From positions 1 to 64,000 of the forward strand of contig NZ_JBEUMS010000009.1 of assembly GCF_040543805.1 (NCBI RefSeq): a stretch of 64,000 bases of DNA, given 5' to 3'. The notes below the pieces were generated by a model. It was given only the letters and a program-made list of their open reading frames with translations, searched no databases and was not told the origin of the DNA. This DNA comes from Arcicella rosea (GTDB lineage: Bacteria > Bacteroidota > Bacteroidia > Cytophagales > Spirosomataceae). Numbering within the stretch: position 1 is the stretch's first letter; each line of letters opens with the position of its first letter. Below, piece after piece: positions 36,501 through 43,283 of the stretch. The translations under genes and the position numbers were made by a program.

Positions 36501-36895
36501 GCATTATTTAATAACAAAGCTGATTTTCGGTAATACGACCAATTGAAACGATTGTTTTTATCGTTTCCAGTATTATTAATCGGGCTTTGGCTTATTACTT
36601 TTCCTGCATAGTCTATCGTTTGAAATTTATATTGATTCGTTACAACATCAATCGTTTTGTTGTCTAATCTAAAATCAGCCGCCATAATATTCGGAAAACT
36701 TTGTAGTTGTTTGCCTGTACTTAGTTCCCAAAGAATGAGTGTTTCGTTGACCTCAACCGTTAAACCAATTTTATTATCTGGCGAAATAGAAGCCATGATA
36801 AGCTCACTTTGTAAACCCGATTTGATGACTAATTGTGGTTTTTGAGCGAAAAATATGAATGGGAATAAGAGTAAAAAGATTAAGAACTTTTTCAT
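33587..36895 (-). CDS. Secreted WD40-repeat protein with C-terminal caspase-like (C14) domain
   Basis: An 1102-residue protein with a signal peptide (MKKFLIFLLLFPFIFFAQ). Residues about 25-680 form WD40-like repeats, probably two propellers, with units such as FSPDGRYLMAGNNNSLEVLD and LFTNARENNVKLWDLQTGELL. An Ig-like linker follows. The caspase-like domain (about 850-1100) begins LHLVVVGINKYQNEKLSL and carries the catalytic dyad His934 (YYAGHGV) and Cys990 (LDACQSAGAF). A motif KTRNLTVEDD near residue 725 also occurs twice in the neighbouring papain-like protein. Metacaspase-type domains cleave after Arg or Lys. A role in regulated proteolysis outside the cytoplasm is inference. Confidence 0.9.
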   Translation of the reverse strand: MKKFLIFLLLFPFIFFAQKPQLVIKSGLQSELIMASISPDNKIGLTVEVNETLILWELSTGKQLQSFPNIMAADFRLDNKTIDVVTNQYKFQTIDYAGKVISQSPINNTGNDKNNRFNWSYYRKSALLLNNASIYTRENGYRGTIRINKFGIEQDYSEERNIISIPNKNDVTLCKVPSGEIIKVLNFNLAKSDYASAPILDIKFTRFSPDGRYLMAGNNNSLEVLDINTGQSIYSYTHPNDYKTKLLNLAGFSPDSKKIFAHTTNEIILINLETKKDIWRIKQGGFYISEYGSRKGVIRFSDDGKKILFGTLKNLSLLNAENGQTITKLFGVTNEEVFYHHLSESSNQLLIELDKKAVNWDLSSGAMRKVIQTTQPAFDYHLQLNQKGNKLYDFWTEIDLANNAHKDFPYEGSISNVNRTPSFMGLSFDDKYLFHIGYYLDPNVEDKYSINQDKLVVADVTTKKIIWRKKGIDKAVFAHTSRQLAAINSFKGFTSIDILDGATGNLIKKVTLPKKYVSGESLKFSVNDKYLAFQSGNGHLIVEISTEKTIEIPEILPDGKKLYYSVAFTADEQYLIASDFEGRLHFYNIQQQRWDSSKTIKAYNDPVAGVTVSKNNRYLFTNARENNVKLWDLQTGELLATLYPNPSTSDWAVVTPNGQFDASANAQKDLYFVKGINTFPLEILYEKYYTPKLLARLLAGERFPSIDADFDDLHKAPICKISYEQKTRNLTVEDDTKPSYENTTGLAEITVNATAENDKIDEIRLFHNGKIVNLATRGLFVTDNTTGTDTKKYTINLLAGQNIFRAIALNSQRTESQPDEIIVNYKAGNQPTNKPNIAKDGGIIDPVDKNATLHLVVVGINKYQNEKLSLNYALADATAFKDEIEKDAKTVISNVKTYFVTDTKADKNGIVNALTEVQKTAKAQDVFVFYYAGHGVISDKNKEFYLVPTDVADLKNVDEILLQKGIPSKQLQAYAVNIQAQKQVFILDACQSAGAFEQLMTSDAKQQKSLAVVARSTGTHWMAASGSKQFANEFATLGHGAFTYVLLQALKGQAANNKMITVNGLKNFIQVQVPELMKKYSGTPQYPASYGFGNDFPVEMMK

Positions 36896-36933
36896 GATGT
36901 TTTTGAGAATAAAATTTATAGAAATCAGCTATT

Positions 36934-38514
36934 TTAATTATGTTTTATTTCAACCATTAATGGTACAACACTGCCAGTAGTTGGCGTAGGAGGGGCATCA
37001 TCCGCAACTGTTAAATTTCTGGTTGAATGTCCTTTTGTACTAAAAGCAACACGGCTTGAATCATAAGTAATTTTAGTTTTGTCAATCAATTTATTTCCTA
37101 ACACAGCTTTGATTTTGGTACTCAAAGCACCTGTCATTCCATTCATTTTTTCGGCGATGGCTTTAGCATCTAGTTTTTCGGCAGCGTATAAAATCAAGAG
37201 ATAATCAGTGCCTTTTTGGTTATCTAACTTTATAACTTTAGTATCCGAAGGAAAAGCGATGATACTGTTTGCGCCAACATGGGTTGAAGTATTATCATTA
37301 AAAGGTAAAATTCTATTTACTTGTCCAGTTAAATCTGTGGCAAAAGCATATACATAAGCTTCGGCGTCAACATTCATATAAAAGCGAAAAGCCGTTCCAC
37401 TTGTGTAGGCATTTGCCATTGAGTAAGCTACTAAATCTTCTTTTGGACCTTGAAATTCTTCTTCAACGGTTAAGTTTCTGGTAGAAGTTTTTCCAACAGC
37501 CATATTTTCGCCAGTATTAAGTTTGAACTCAATATTGCCACTTAAACTAAAAGTCTGTTCGGGCTTAGGCTGTGGTTTGGGGTCTGGACTTGGTTGGGGT
37601 TTTGGTGGTGTAGGTTGTACTTCAACAGGTACTGGCGTATCAGTTCCTCCAAAAACCTGAATTGCCATTACACACCATTTGGCATAATCTTGGTATTTTA
37701 TCCAAACATAACCGTGGTCTGCCCAGTCGGTTCCCCAGCTATTGAGTACTCTGAATGCTCCGCCAGCTTTGTTATCGTCGTAACCTACAATTGCCATGGC
37801 GTGTCCATTGTGTTTCCAATCATTCAACGCTTCGTTGGGAGAAGGCTCCCAAACATCAGACTTTATCTTGAAAAAGGTTTCAGGCAAATTAAAACCAGTA
37901 GAAACAGGCGAACCTTCCAAGAGTGCTTTCTTGGTTAAATCAATTCTGGCTTGTTCGGGTTTGTCATACTCTTTAATACCAGTAGCATAGAGAATCGCAG
38001 CATCGGCAATGCGATATTTAATGGCTTCTTTAGATACTTCTGGCGTGATAGGCAAACCACATTTGTAGGGAACATTCTTCATCAATGCTTCGCCTTTTTC
38101 AATCATCGTAAGAATAGCAGTGATTGGATCTGCTCCATTTTGGCAGTCAGCATCATCTGCTTTCTTGATTTGTTCATACAAGAAAGTAGGAGAGAAGGCA
38201 TATTTATTAATCAGTGCTTTATCGGTAAGATTATGAGCTTTGGCATATAAAATAGTAGCAATGCCATAACCATTAGCAAATGCCACACAAGTACCATGAT
38301 TACCTTGGTCGCCAGGCGTGGGACAATATTTTTCCAGCGAATGAGCTGTTGGCATCCCTCTAAAACTGCGTAAAGAAAGTTCTACTTTTTGCGGAGTAGC
38401 AGCAATTGTAGAAAGGTCGAAATTAGCACCAGTACCTTTTTTTTGCGAAAAGGCGTGATTGATTGTTGATGAGCAGAATGCTAAGAATACGATGAAGAAG
38501 TATCTCTTTTTCAT
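36934..38514 (-). CDS. Secreted papain-like (C1A) cysteine protease with DUF4384 domain
   Basis: A 526-residue exported protein (signal peptide ending AFSQ near residue 24). The papain fold shows Gln70 and Cys76 in GDQGNHGTCVAFA, His238 in NGHAMAIVGYDD and Asn258 in LNSWGTDWADHGY, which is a complete active site. A Pro/Lys/Gln linker (about 305-330) leads to a DUF4384-like domain (about 335-460, with FRFYMNVDAEAYVYAF). The motif STRNLTV occurs at 344-350 and 497-503 on either side of this domain. The gene lies 38 bases upstream of the caspase gene in the same orientation, so they form one operon. Confidence 0.88.
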   Translation of the reverse strand: MKKRYFFIVFLAFCSSTINHAFSQKKGTGANFDLSTIAATPQKVELSLRSFRGMPTAHSLEKYCPTPGDQGNHGTCVAFANGYGIATILYAKAHNLTDKALINKYAFSPTFLYEQIKKADDADCQNGADPITAILTMIEKGEALMKNVPYKCGLPITPEVSKEAIKYRIADAAILYATGIKEYDKPEQARIDLTKKALLEGSPVSTGFNLPETFFKIKSDVWEPSPNEALNDWKHNGHAMAIVGYDDNKAGGAFRVLNSWGTDWADHGYVWIKYQDYAKWCVMAIQVFGGTDTPVPVEVQPTPPKPQPSPDPKPQPKPEQTFSLSGNIEFKLNTGENMAVGKTSTRNLTVEEEFQGPKEDLVAYSMANAYTSGTAFRFYMNVDAEAYVYAFATDLTGQVNRILPFNDNTSTHVGANSIIAFPSDTKVIKLDNQKGTDYLLILYAAEKLDAKAIAEKMNGMTGALSTKIKAVLGNKLIDKTKITYDSSRVAFSTKGHSTRNLTVADDAPPTPTTGSVVPLMVEIKHN

Positions 38515-38631
38515 GAAATGGAATGATTTGTTTTAAAAATAGAAGGCGATTAAATGCCAAGTTAAAGATGGGGAAAGGGAGAAGAGGAGGCAAATGGAAT
38601 GAGTCCAGACTTATAAGTTTAGACATAAATA

Positions 38632-38654
38632 GCCTTTAAAGGTGTTTTAAAGGC
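38632..38654. repeat. Inverted repeat upstream of the papain/caspase operon
   Basis: GCCTTTAAA-GGTGT-TTTAAAGGC, perfect 9 bp arms about 118 bases before the papain-like start codon. It could be an operator or the root of a short hairpin; nothing decides between them. Confidence 0.45.
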
Positions 38655-38689
38655 ATATTTACTTTTAATAAAGATATGATTTACAAACA

Positions 38690-38722
38690 AAAAATCCCTT
38701 CCAGCGACTGAAAGGGATTTTT
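38690..38722 (-). terminator. Terminator of the merC-like gene
   Basis: AAAAATCCCTT and AAGGGATTTTT arms around an 11-base loop, placed 23 bases beyond the merC-like stop. A-rich and T-rich flanks allow use from both strands. Confidence 0.75.
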
Positions 38723-38745
38723 ATGTATGAGTATTTTTACAAATC

Positions 38746-39144
38746 TTAGCAATTGCAAGATTTTACTTTTGCTTTCCAATTGATATAATATGCTGAAGCA
38801 ATTAATAAAGCACCTAAGCTACCAGTGATAAATTCAAAACTTTCTCCTAACCAAAGTACTTCAATAAGTTTAATAAGTAAACTTCCATTCAAGAGTAAAA
38901 GGGGAATCGCATTGACGTGTTTTCTATAGTCTATCCACAAAATGATTCCTGCTAACAAAATACTTCCACCAATAAACCATAATTCCCAAGAATGGTCAGC
39001 GATTAAGCTTCCACCCAAAAATGGAATAAGCGTAATTAATACTGGAGTAGCTATGCAATGTATCGCACAAAGAATAGAAAGGTAAAAACCAACCTTCTCT
39101 ATTTTTAACGTATGACGATGTGTATGTTCCATTGTTGTAATCAT
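38746..39144 (-). CDS. MerC-domain membrane protein
   Basis: A 132-residue protein with four hydrophobic helices and a MerC-like first helix, FYLSILCAIHCIATPVLITL, containing the family Cys-x3-Cys-type metal site variant (C-A-I-H-C). A His-rich N-terminus (MEHTHRHT) and a C-terminal KSCNC also suit metal binding. MerC is a mercuric transporter in mer operons, but standalone Bacteroidota copies are thought to handle zinc or another metal. I use the ATG giving MITTMEH; the ATG four codons later (39132) is equally possible, and a longer frame to 39213 would overlap the promoter. The operator-like palindrome upstream suggests metalloregulation. Confidence 0.82.
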   Translation of the reverse strand: MITTMEHTHRHTLKIEKVGFYLSILCAIHCIATPVLITLIPFLGGSLIADHSWELWFIGGSILLAGIILWIDYRKHVNAIPLLLLNGSLLIKLIEVLWLGESFEFITGSLGALLIASAYYINWKAKVKSCNC

Positions 39145-39148
39145 GTTG

Positions 39149-39177
39149 CAAAAATAATACAATGCAACGTCATTGCA
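39149..39177 (-). promoter_or_regulatory. merC promoter with Zur-like palindrome
   Basis: On the minus strand TATTTTTG (39149-39156) fits TAnnTTTG four bases before the ATG. The partial palindrome TGCAATGACGTTGCA (39163-39177) lies just upstream, where a Fur/Zur-family repressor would act. The regulator identity is inference. Confidence 0.5.
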
Positions 39178-39245
39178 AATAAAAGTTTTGTTTTTATTTT
39201 TAGGGAGAATCATTCAAATTAATCTCTTACTTTTCGTAAAAGCAA

Positions 39246-39271
39246 AACGGTAACCCGAAAGAGTTACCGTT
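39246..39271 (-). terminator. Hairpin terminator of the glycosidase gene
   Basis: AACGGTAAC and GTTACCGTT arms around CCGAAAGA, 41 bases beyond the glycosidase stop. On the minus strand the hairpin is followed by TTTTGC, a weak T-run. Confidence 0.6.
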
Positions 39272-39311
39272 ATATAATTTTCTGTATGACTTGGAAAGCC
39301 TTAGTTCAATT

Positions 39312-40250
39312 TTATTCCGCTATCAATTTATCATAAACTTCTTTTGATACTTCAAATACAGTTCCGTGACGAAGTCCTTTTGGAAAAACAGCTTTGTCAG
39401 AAACATCTTCCCAAGTTTTGTAGTCTTTAGAACGAATAGCACCATACTTATGCTCGGTATATTTATCGAAATACACATAAGTATATTCGCCAATTTTCAC
39501 ACTTGTTGGTCCTTCAGCCCAATATTTTCCAGTGATTGGAGCAGATACTTCAGTTGGATATGGCCCTTCTGCTTTTTTAGAACGAGTAATTCTAATATTT
39601 TTTTCTGCTGGTTTTGGGTTTTCATTTTTCACAAACATATAAAACCATTTTCCATCTTTCAAAATCGTAGCATCAATCGCACTAAAAGTAGGATTGAAAA
39701 ACATTTTAGTTTCACTGAAAGTCTTAAAATCACGAGTTTTTACATAATAAATTCGGTGATTTAAACCTTTTTCACGCTCTGTTTCTCCAATTGCAGAGTG
39801 TCTTCCAGGAATGGTTGTAGCCCAAAAAATCAGGTAGTTTTTTGTCTTTTTATCATAGAATACTTCTGGAGCCCAAGAGTTTTTGGCAGTGGGTTCATGT
39901 TCCATTACAGGAATGGCTTGCTGTTCCGACCAATTGATTAGGTCTTTAGACGACGCATAACCAATAATTCTATCATTCCAACCACTTGTCCAAACCATTT
40001 TAAATTCGCCATCTGCTCCTTGAATAATACATGGGTCACGCATTAATTTATCTTTACCAACAGCAGGTTTCAAGAACGATTTTCCATTTTTTACTATATT
40101 CCAAGTTAAACCATCTGTACTTGAAGCAAAATGTAAACCGTCTTGTCCGTTATCAACGAAGTAAGAAAACAACAAAACTTTATCTTGAGCCTGTGTTTTA
40201 GAATAAACTATTGTAAAAAGGAGTACTAAACAAAAGATACTTTTTTTCAT
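39312..40250 (-). CDS. Secreted GH43-like five-bladed propeller glycosidase
   Basis: A 312-residue exported protein (signal peptide ending KTQAQ near residue 22) with the five-bladed beta-propeller pattern of glycoside hydrolase family 43 and relatives. Visible blades include MRDPCIIQGADGEFKMVWTS near residue 70, with the Asp of RDP that serves as general base in GH43. SWAPEVFYDKKTKNYLIFWA near 128 and WAEGPTSVKIGEYTYVYFD near 245 contain the candidate acid Glu residues. The likely substrate is a plant-type arabinan, xylan or galactan oligosaccharide, but specificity is not readable. A beta-phosphoglucomutase-like HAD gene lies 24 bases upstream in the same direction, so the two form an operon. 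Confidence 0.8.
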   Translation of the reverse strand: MKKSIFCLVLLFTIVYSKTQAQDKVLLFSYFVDNGQDGLHFASSTDGLTWNIVKNGKSFLKPAVGKDKLMRDPCIIQGADGEFKMVWTSGWNDRIIGYASSKDLINWSEQQAIPVMEHEPTAKNSWAPEVFYDKKTKNYLIFWATTIPGRHSAIGETEREKGLNHRIYYVKTRDFKTFSETKMFFNPTFSAIDATILKDGKWFYMFVKNENPKPAEKNIRITRSKKAEGPYPTEVSAPITGKYWAEGPTSVKIGEYTYVYFDKYTEHKYGAIRSKDYKTWEDVSDKAVFPKGLRHGTVFEVSKEVYDKLIAE

Positions 40251-40274
40251 ATTAGGTAATAATGCTAAAGGTTG

Positions 40275-40928
40275 TTAAAAAAGATTTTTTACTTGTTCAA
40301 TCGTGAGGTGTTGGTAATCACTCAAAAATAATTTAATGTTCGAAAAAGCTTCAAATTCAGTTTTATCGTGCGTAGTTGTTAAGATAATTGTTTGACAACC
40401 CGCATTTACAGAAGTTTTAGCACCTGTTGGTGAATCTTCAAAAACGAGGCTTTTGTTCAATGAAACACCTAATTCTTTTGCTACTTTTTCAAATACTTCT
40501 GGATCAGGCTTGCCTTTATCGACTAAACCAGAATGTACGACTGACGAGAAGTAATGACGAATCCCTAAATTATCCAATACGAAATCTACATTTTCGGCGG
40601 GTGCTGCACTACCAATTCCTAATGGAATATTAGCGGCTTTTGCTTCGTCTAAAAATATTTGAAGTCCATCAATTAAACGAAGTTCATCTTTAAATACTTC
40701 TCTATATTGCTCTTCTTTCTCGAAAGAAACTTGGTAGCGTTCTTCTGGAGTAAAACGATTTGGAAATAATCTTTCAATGATTTCCTCATTTTTTCCGTGA
40801 CAACGTTCTTTTACTTCTTCAAGGGTTAAATCAAGTCCTAATTCTTTTAATTTTAATTGCCAAGCACGGTGATGAACCATCATATTATCCACCATTGTGC
40901 CATCCATATCGAAAATAAATGCCTGCAT
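40275..40928 (-). CDS. HAD phosphatase/beta-phosphoglucomutase-like protein
   Basis: A 217-residue HAD subfamily I protein with a four-helix cap. Motif I is FDMDGTMVDN (Asp7, Asp9), the cap contains CHGKNEEIIERLF, motif II is the Ser of GIGSAAP, motif III is the Lys in KGKPDPEVF, and motif IV is VFEDSPTGAKT. This pattern fits beta-phosphoglucomutase or sugar-phosphate phosphatases. I use the ATG giving MQAFIFDMDG rather than a start 32 codons upstream. It is the first gene of an operon with the GH43-like glycosidase, consistent with sugar use. Confidence 0.85.
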   Translation of the reverse strand: MQAFIFDMDGTMVDNMMVHHRAWQLKLKELGLDLTLEEVKERCHGKNEEIIERLFPNRFTPEERYQVSFEKEEQYREVFKDELRLIDGLQIFLDEAKAANIPLGIGSAAPAENVDFVLDNLGIRHYFSSVVHSGLVDKGKPDPEVFEKVAKELGVSLNKSLVFEDSPTGAKTSVNAGCQTIILTTTHDKTEFEAFSNIKLFLSDYQHLTIEQVKNLF

Positions 40929-41049
40929 AATTGTCTTTTTACTGTAAATGATTAATATTTTTTGAGGAGAATTGAATGAAAATATAAATCGTGTAAACTT
41001 AACACGATTTATTGAGTTCCGCAAAACCTTGTATGTTTTTCAGAAAATG

Positions 41050-41092
41050 AAAAAGCAACAACGAAGGAGAATTTCCTCTGTTGTTGCTTTTT
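41050..41092. terminator. Terminator downstream of the small lipoprotein gene
   Basis: AAAAAGCAACAAC and GTTGTTGCTTTTT form perfect 13 bp arms around a 17-base loop. On the minus strand it follows the small lipoprotein gene. Confidence 0.75.
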
Positions 41093-41113
41093 TCAATGTG
41101 TTAGCGGAAAGTA

Positions 41114-41242
41114 TTAATTTCTACCTTTATAGGTTGGTTTGTCAATACTTGTGCTTCCATAAGCAGGGCAATTATTTTTTCTTGCACAAGATGCTAAAGA
41201 CAAAACTGCCAAAAAACCAATGATGATGCTAGCTTTTTTCAT
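41114..41242 (-). CDS. Small lipoprotein, 42 residues
   Basis: A short frame reads MKKASIIIGFLAVLSLASCA and then a 22-residue mature tail containing RKNNCPAYGSTS. The lipobox LASC places the lipidated Cys at residue 19. The frame ends TAA 22 bases before a strong terminator, which supports it being a real transcription unit. Tiny lipoproteins with a CPAYG-like tail occur widely in Bacteroidota; the function is unknown. Confidence 0.72.
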   Translation of the reverse strand: MKKASIIIGFLAVLSLASCARKNNCPAYGSTSIDKPTYKGRN

Positions 41243-41549
41243 GATTAAAATTTGTATGTAAGTAGTCGTAAAGCGTTACTCTTACGTTAAATTACGAAAA
41301 AAAGAAATAAATATTGTTTCGCAATTGATTAATTTCCAAAGATTTACGAGTAAGTCTATCGGGTTTCGGTCATCAGATTTCGGATTTGAACAAAAAGCTA
41401 ATCTGTGAAATGTATAGAGATTATCCTCTTTCATTTATAACGAGGGAATTAGCTCCCTCGTTAAAGATTTAGTATTTGTCTTTATGAATTCGAAATTAGT
41501 ATTAACAAAATACTCCGCATTCCTCACTCAAAACTCCTCATTCAGAAAA
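41243..41549. other. Gene-free gap with a short palindrome and low-complexity repeats
   Basis: Holds a TCGGTCATCAGATTTCGG block near 41365 and AACGAGGGA-ATTAGC-TCCCTCGTT (41439-41462), a perfect 9 bp inverted repeat. Near 41520 a CTCACTCAAAACTCCTCATT block resembles the gaps at 17460 and 25300. No open frame. Confidence 0.5.
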
Positions 41550-43031
41550 TCATTGTTCTACCATCGAAAGGTTTTCTGCCAAAGTCAATTCATCTTGGCT
41601 TAGGATAAATACTTTTTCTTCTTTGTCCTCTTTTTCTCCGTAGCCCAAAATCGTCATCATTCCTTCTTTGCCTTGTTCGTCTGCAAAAAGGCGAGTTGTG
41701 ATTGTGCCATTTTCTAATCTGTCCACAATTACGTGTTTTGGAGCAGGAATTAAACAGTGTTGAATACCACCATAACCACCTAAAGATTCTTGATAAGCAC
41801 CCGTATGGAAAAACCCTACAAACTGGCGTTCTTGTCCTTCTTCAAAAATTGGTAAGTACAAATCTGAACTGTGTGCTTCGGTATTATAAAAATCCATCGA
41901 GTCGCAAGTAAGTCCGCCTAAATTCACTTTTTGGTATGGACTTCCCCAGTTATTCACTGGCAACATGATGTATTTTTGGTTCATTCCCCAAGAATCTGGC
42001 AATTGTGTAATGAAAGAACCATTAATCATGTACCATAATTCTTTATCGTTTTGTAACTTCTGGTCGATGATTTCGTATAAAACAGCACCACTTTCACCAA
42101 CGGTATATGAACCAAATTCCGTAAACAAATTCGGAACAGGTACGTTACTTTTATTACAAATCCATGAGATTGATTCAACGATTTCGTCAATCATAGCCTG
42201 ATAATCATAATTGAATTGCAATGAAGTTTGGATTGGCAAACCACCACCTAAGTCGATAGAATCTAACTCTGGACAAACCTTTTTTAGCTCACAATATTTA
42301 TAAATAAAACGGCTCAATTCCGACCAATAATAGGCACTATCTTTAATACCTGTATTGATGAAAAAGTGTAACATTTTTAATTTATAACGTTCGCTGTTTT
42401 GAATTTTGTTTTTGTACAAATCCATTACGTCTGAATAACGTAAGCCCAAACGAGAAGTATAAAAAGCAAAGTCAGGTTCTTCGTCTGTGGCGATTCTGAT
42501 ACCTAAATTTACGGTTTCAGTCGTTACAAATTTATCATAAAAGTCAATCTCTTTTAAGTTATCTAAAATTGGAATACAATTAAAGCCTTCGTTGATTAAC
42601 TCGCTGATATACTGTGTATAAAGTGGTAATTTATAGCCGTTGCAAAGAATGTAATTCGACTTAGAAATCTTATTTTCTCGATACAAATCACGAATTAATG
42701 AAATATCGAAAGCAGAAGATGTTTCAAGGTGCACATTGTGACTAAGAACCTCCTCAACAATAAACTTAAAATGGGAAGATTTTGTACAATAACAATAAGT
42801 ATAATTCCCCTTATAGTTGTACTTTTTGATGGCGTTCTTAAACATCCTTTTGGCATTCTCGATATGCTCGCCAACTTTGGGTAAGTACGTAATTTTCAAG
42901 GGTGTACCATATTGCTGGATAATGTCCATAAGTGGAACATTATTGAACAAAAGTTCATTGTCTTGGTCAATGTTGAATTCCAAGGTTGGGAACTCAATGG
43001 TTTGGTCAATTAGGTCAATGTAATTTTTCAT
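41550..43031 (-). CDS. speA: Arginine decarboxylase, alanine-racemase-fold type
   Basis: A 493-residue PLP enzyme of fold-type III that makes agmatine from arginine as the first step of polyamine synthesis. The PLP lysine is K84 in YCYCTKSSHFKF. The barrel shows LETSSAFD and YILCNGYK, and DSIDLGGGLPIQ supplies the Gly-rich phosphate-binding loop near residue 258. The C-terminal beta domain contains CDSMDFY, whose Cys/Asp pair is typical of the substrate-binding loop. The length fits the Bacteroidota form of the enzyme. The gene stands alone, divergent from mpl. Confidence 0.85.
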   Translation of the reverse strand: MKNYIDLIDQTIEFPTLEFNIDQDNELLFNNVPLMDIIQQYGTPLKITYLPKVGEHIENAKRMFKNAIKKYNYKGNYTYCYCTKSSHFKFIVEEVLSHNVHLETSSAFDISLIRDLYRENKISKSNYILCNGYKLPLYTQYISELINEGFNCIPILDNLKEIDFYDKFVTTETVNLGIRIATDEEPDFAFYTSRLGLRYSDVMDLYKNKIQNSERYKLKMLHFFINTGIKDSAYYWSELSRFIYKYCELKKVCPELDSIDLGGGLPIQTSLQFNYDYQAMIDEIVESISWICNKSNVPVPNLFTEFGSYTVGESGAVLYEIIDQKLQNDKELWYMINGSFITQLPDSWGMNQKYIMLPVNNWGSPYQKVNLGGLTCDSMDFYNTEAHSSDLYLPIFEEGQERQFVGFFHTGAYQESLGGYGGIQHCLIPAPKHVIVDRLENGTITTRLFADEQGKEGMMTILGYGEKEDKEEKVFILSQDELTLAENLSMVEQ

Positions 43032-43283
43032 CCTACTGCGAAAAGCATAAATGCGGGGTTTTGATTAAAAATACTTATATCTTCGTGAAACTTAATCTCA
43101 GAAGTTTTATTTAGTAAAGATAAGTTTTCGTTGTTTACTATTAACGAAAAGCTACAATAAAAAGCGTGCAAAAGTGCAATAAAAGTATGACCTTTGCAAG
43201 CATAAAAATTGGATTTATTCTATATTTAACGTTCCGTTTTTAGAATTAGTTTCTACGGGGATTACTTTCCGTAAACAGGTTTC

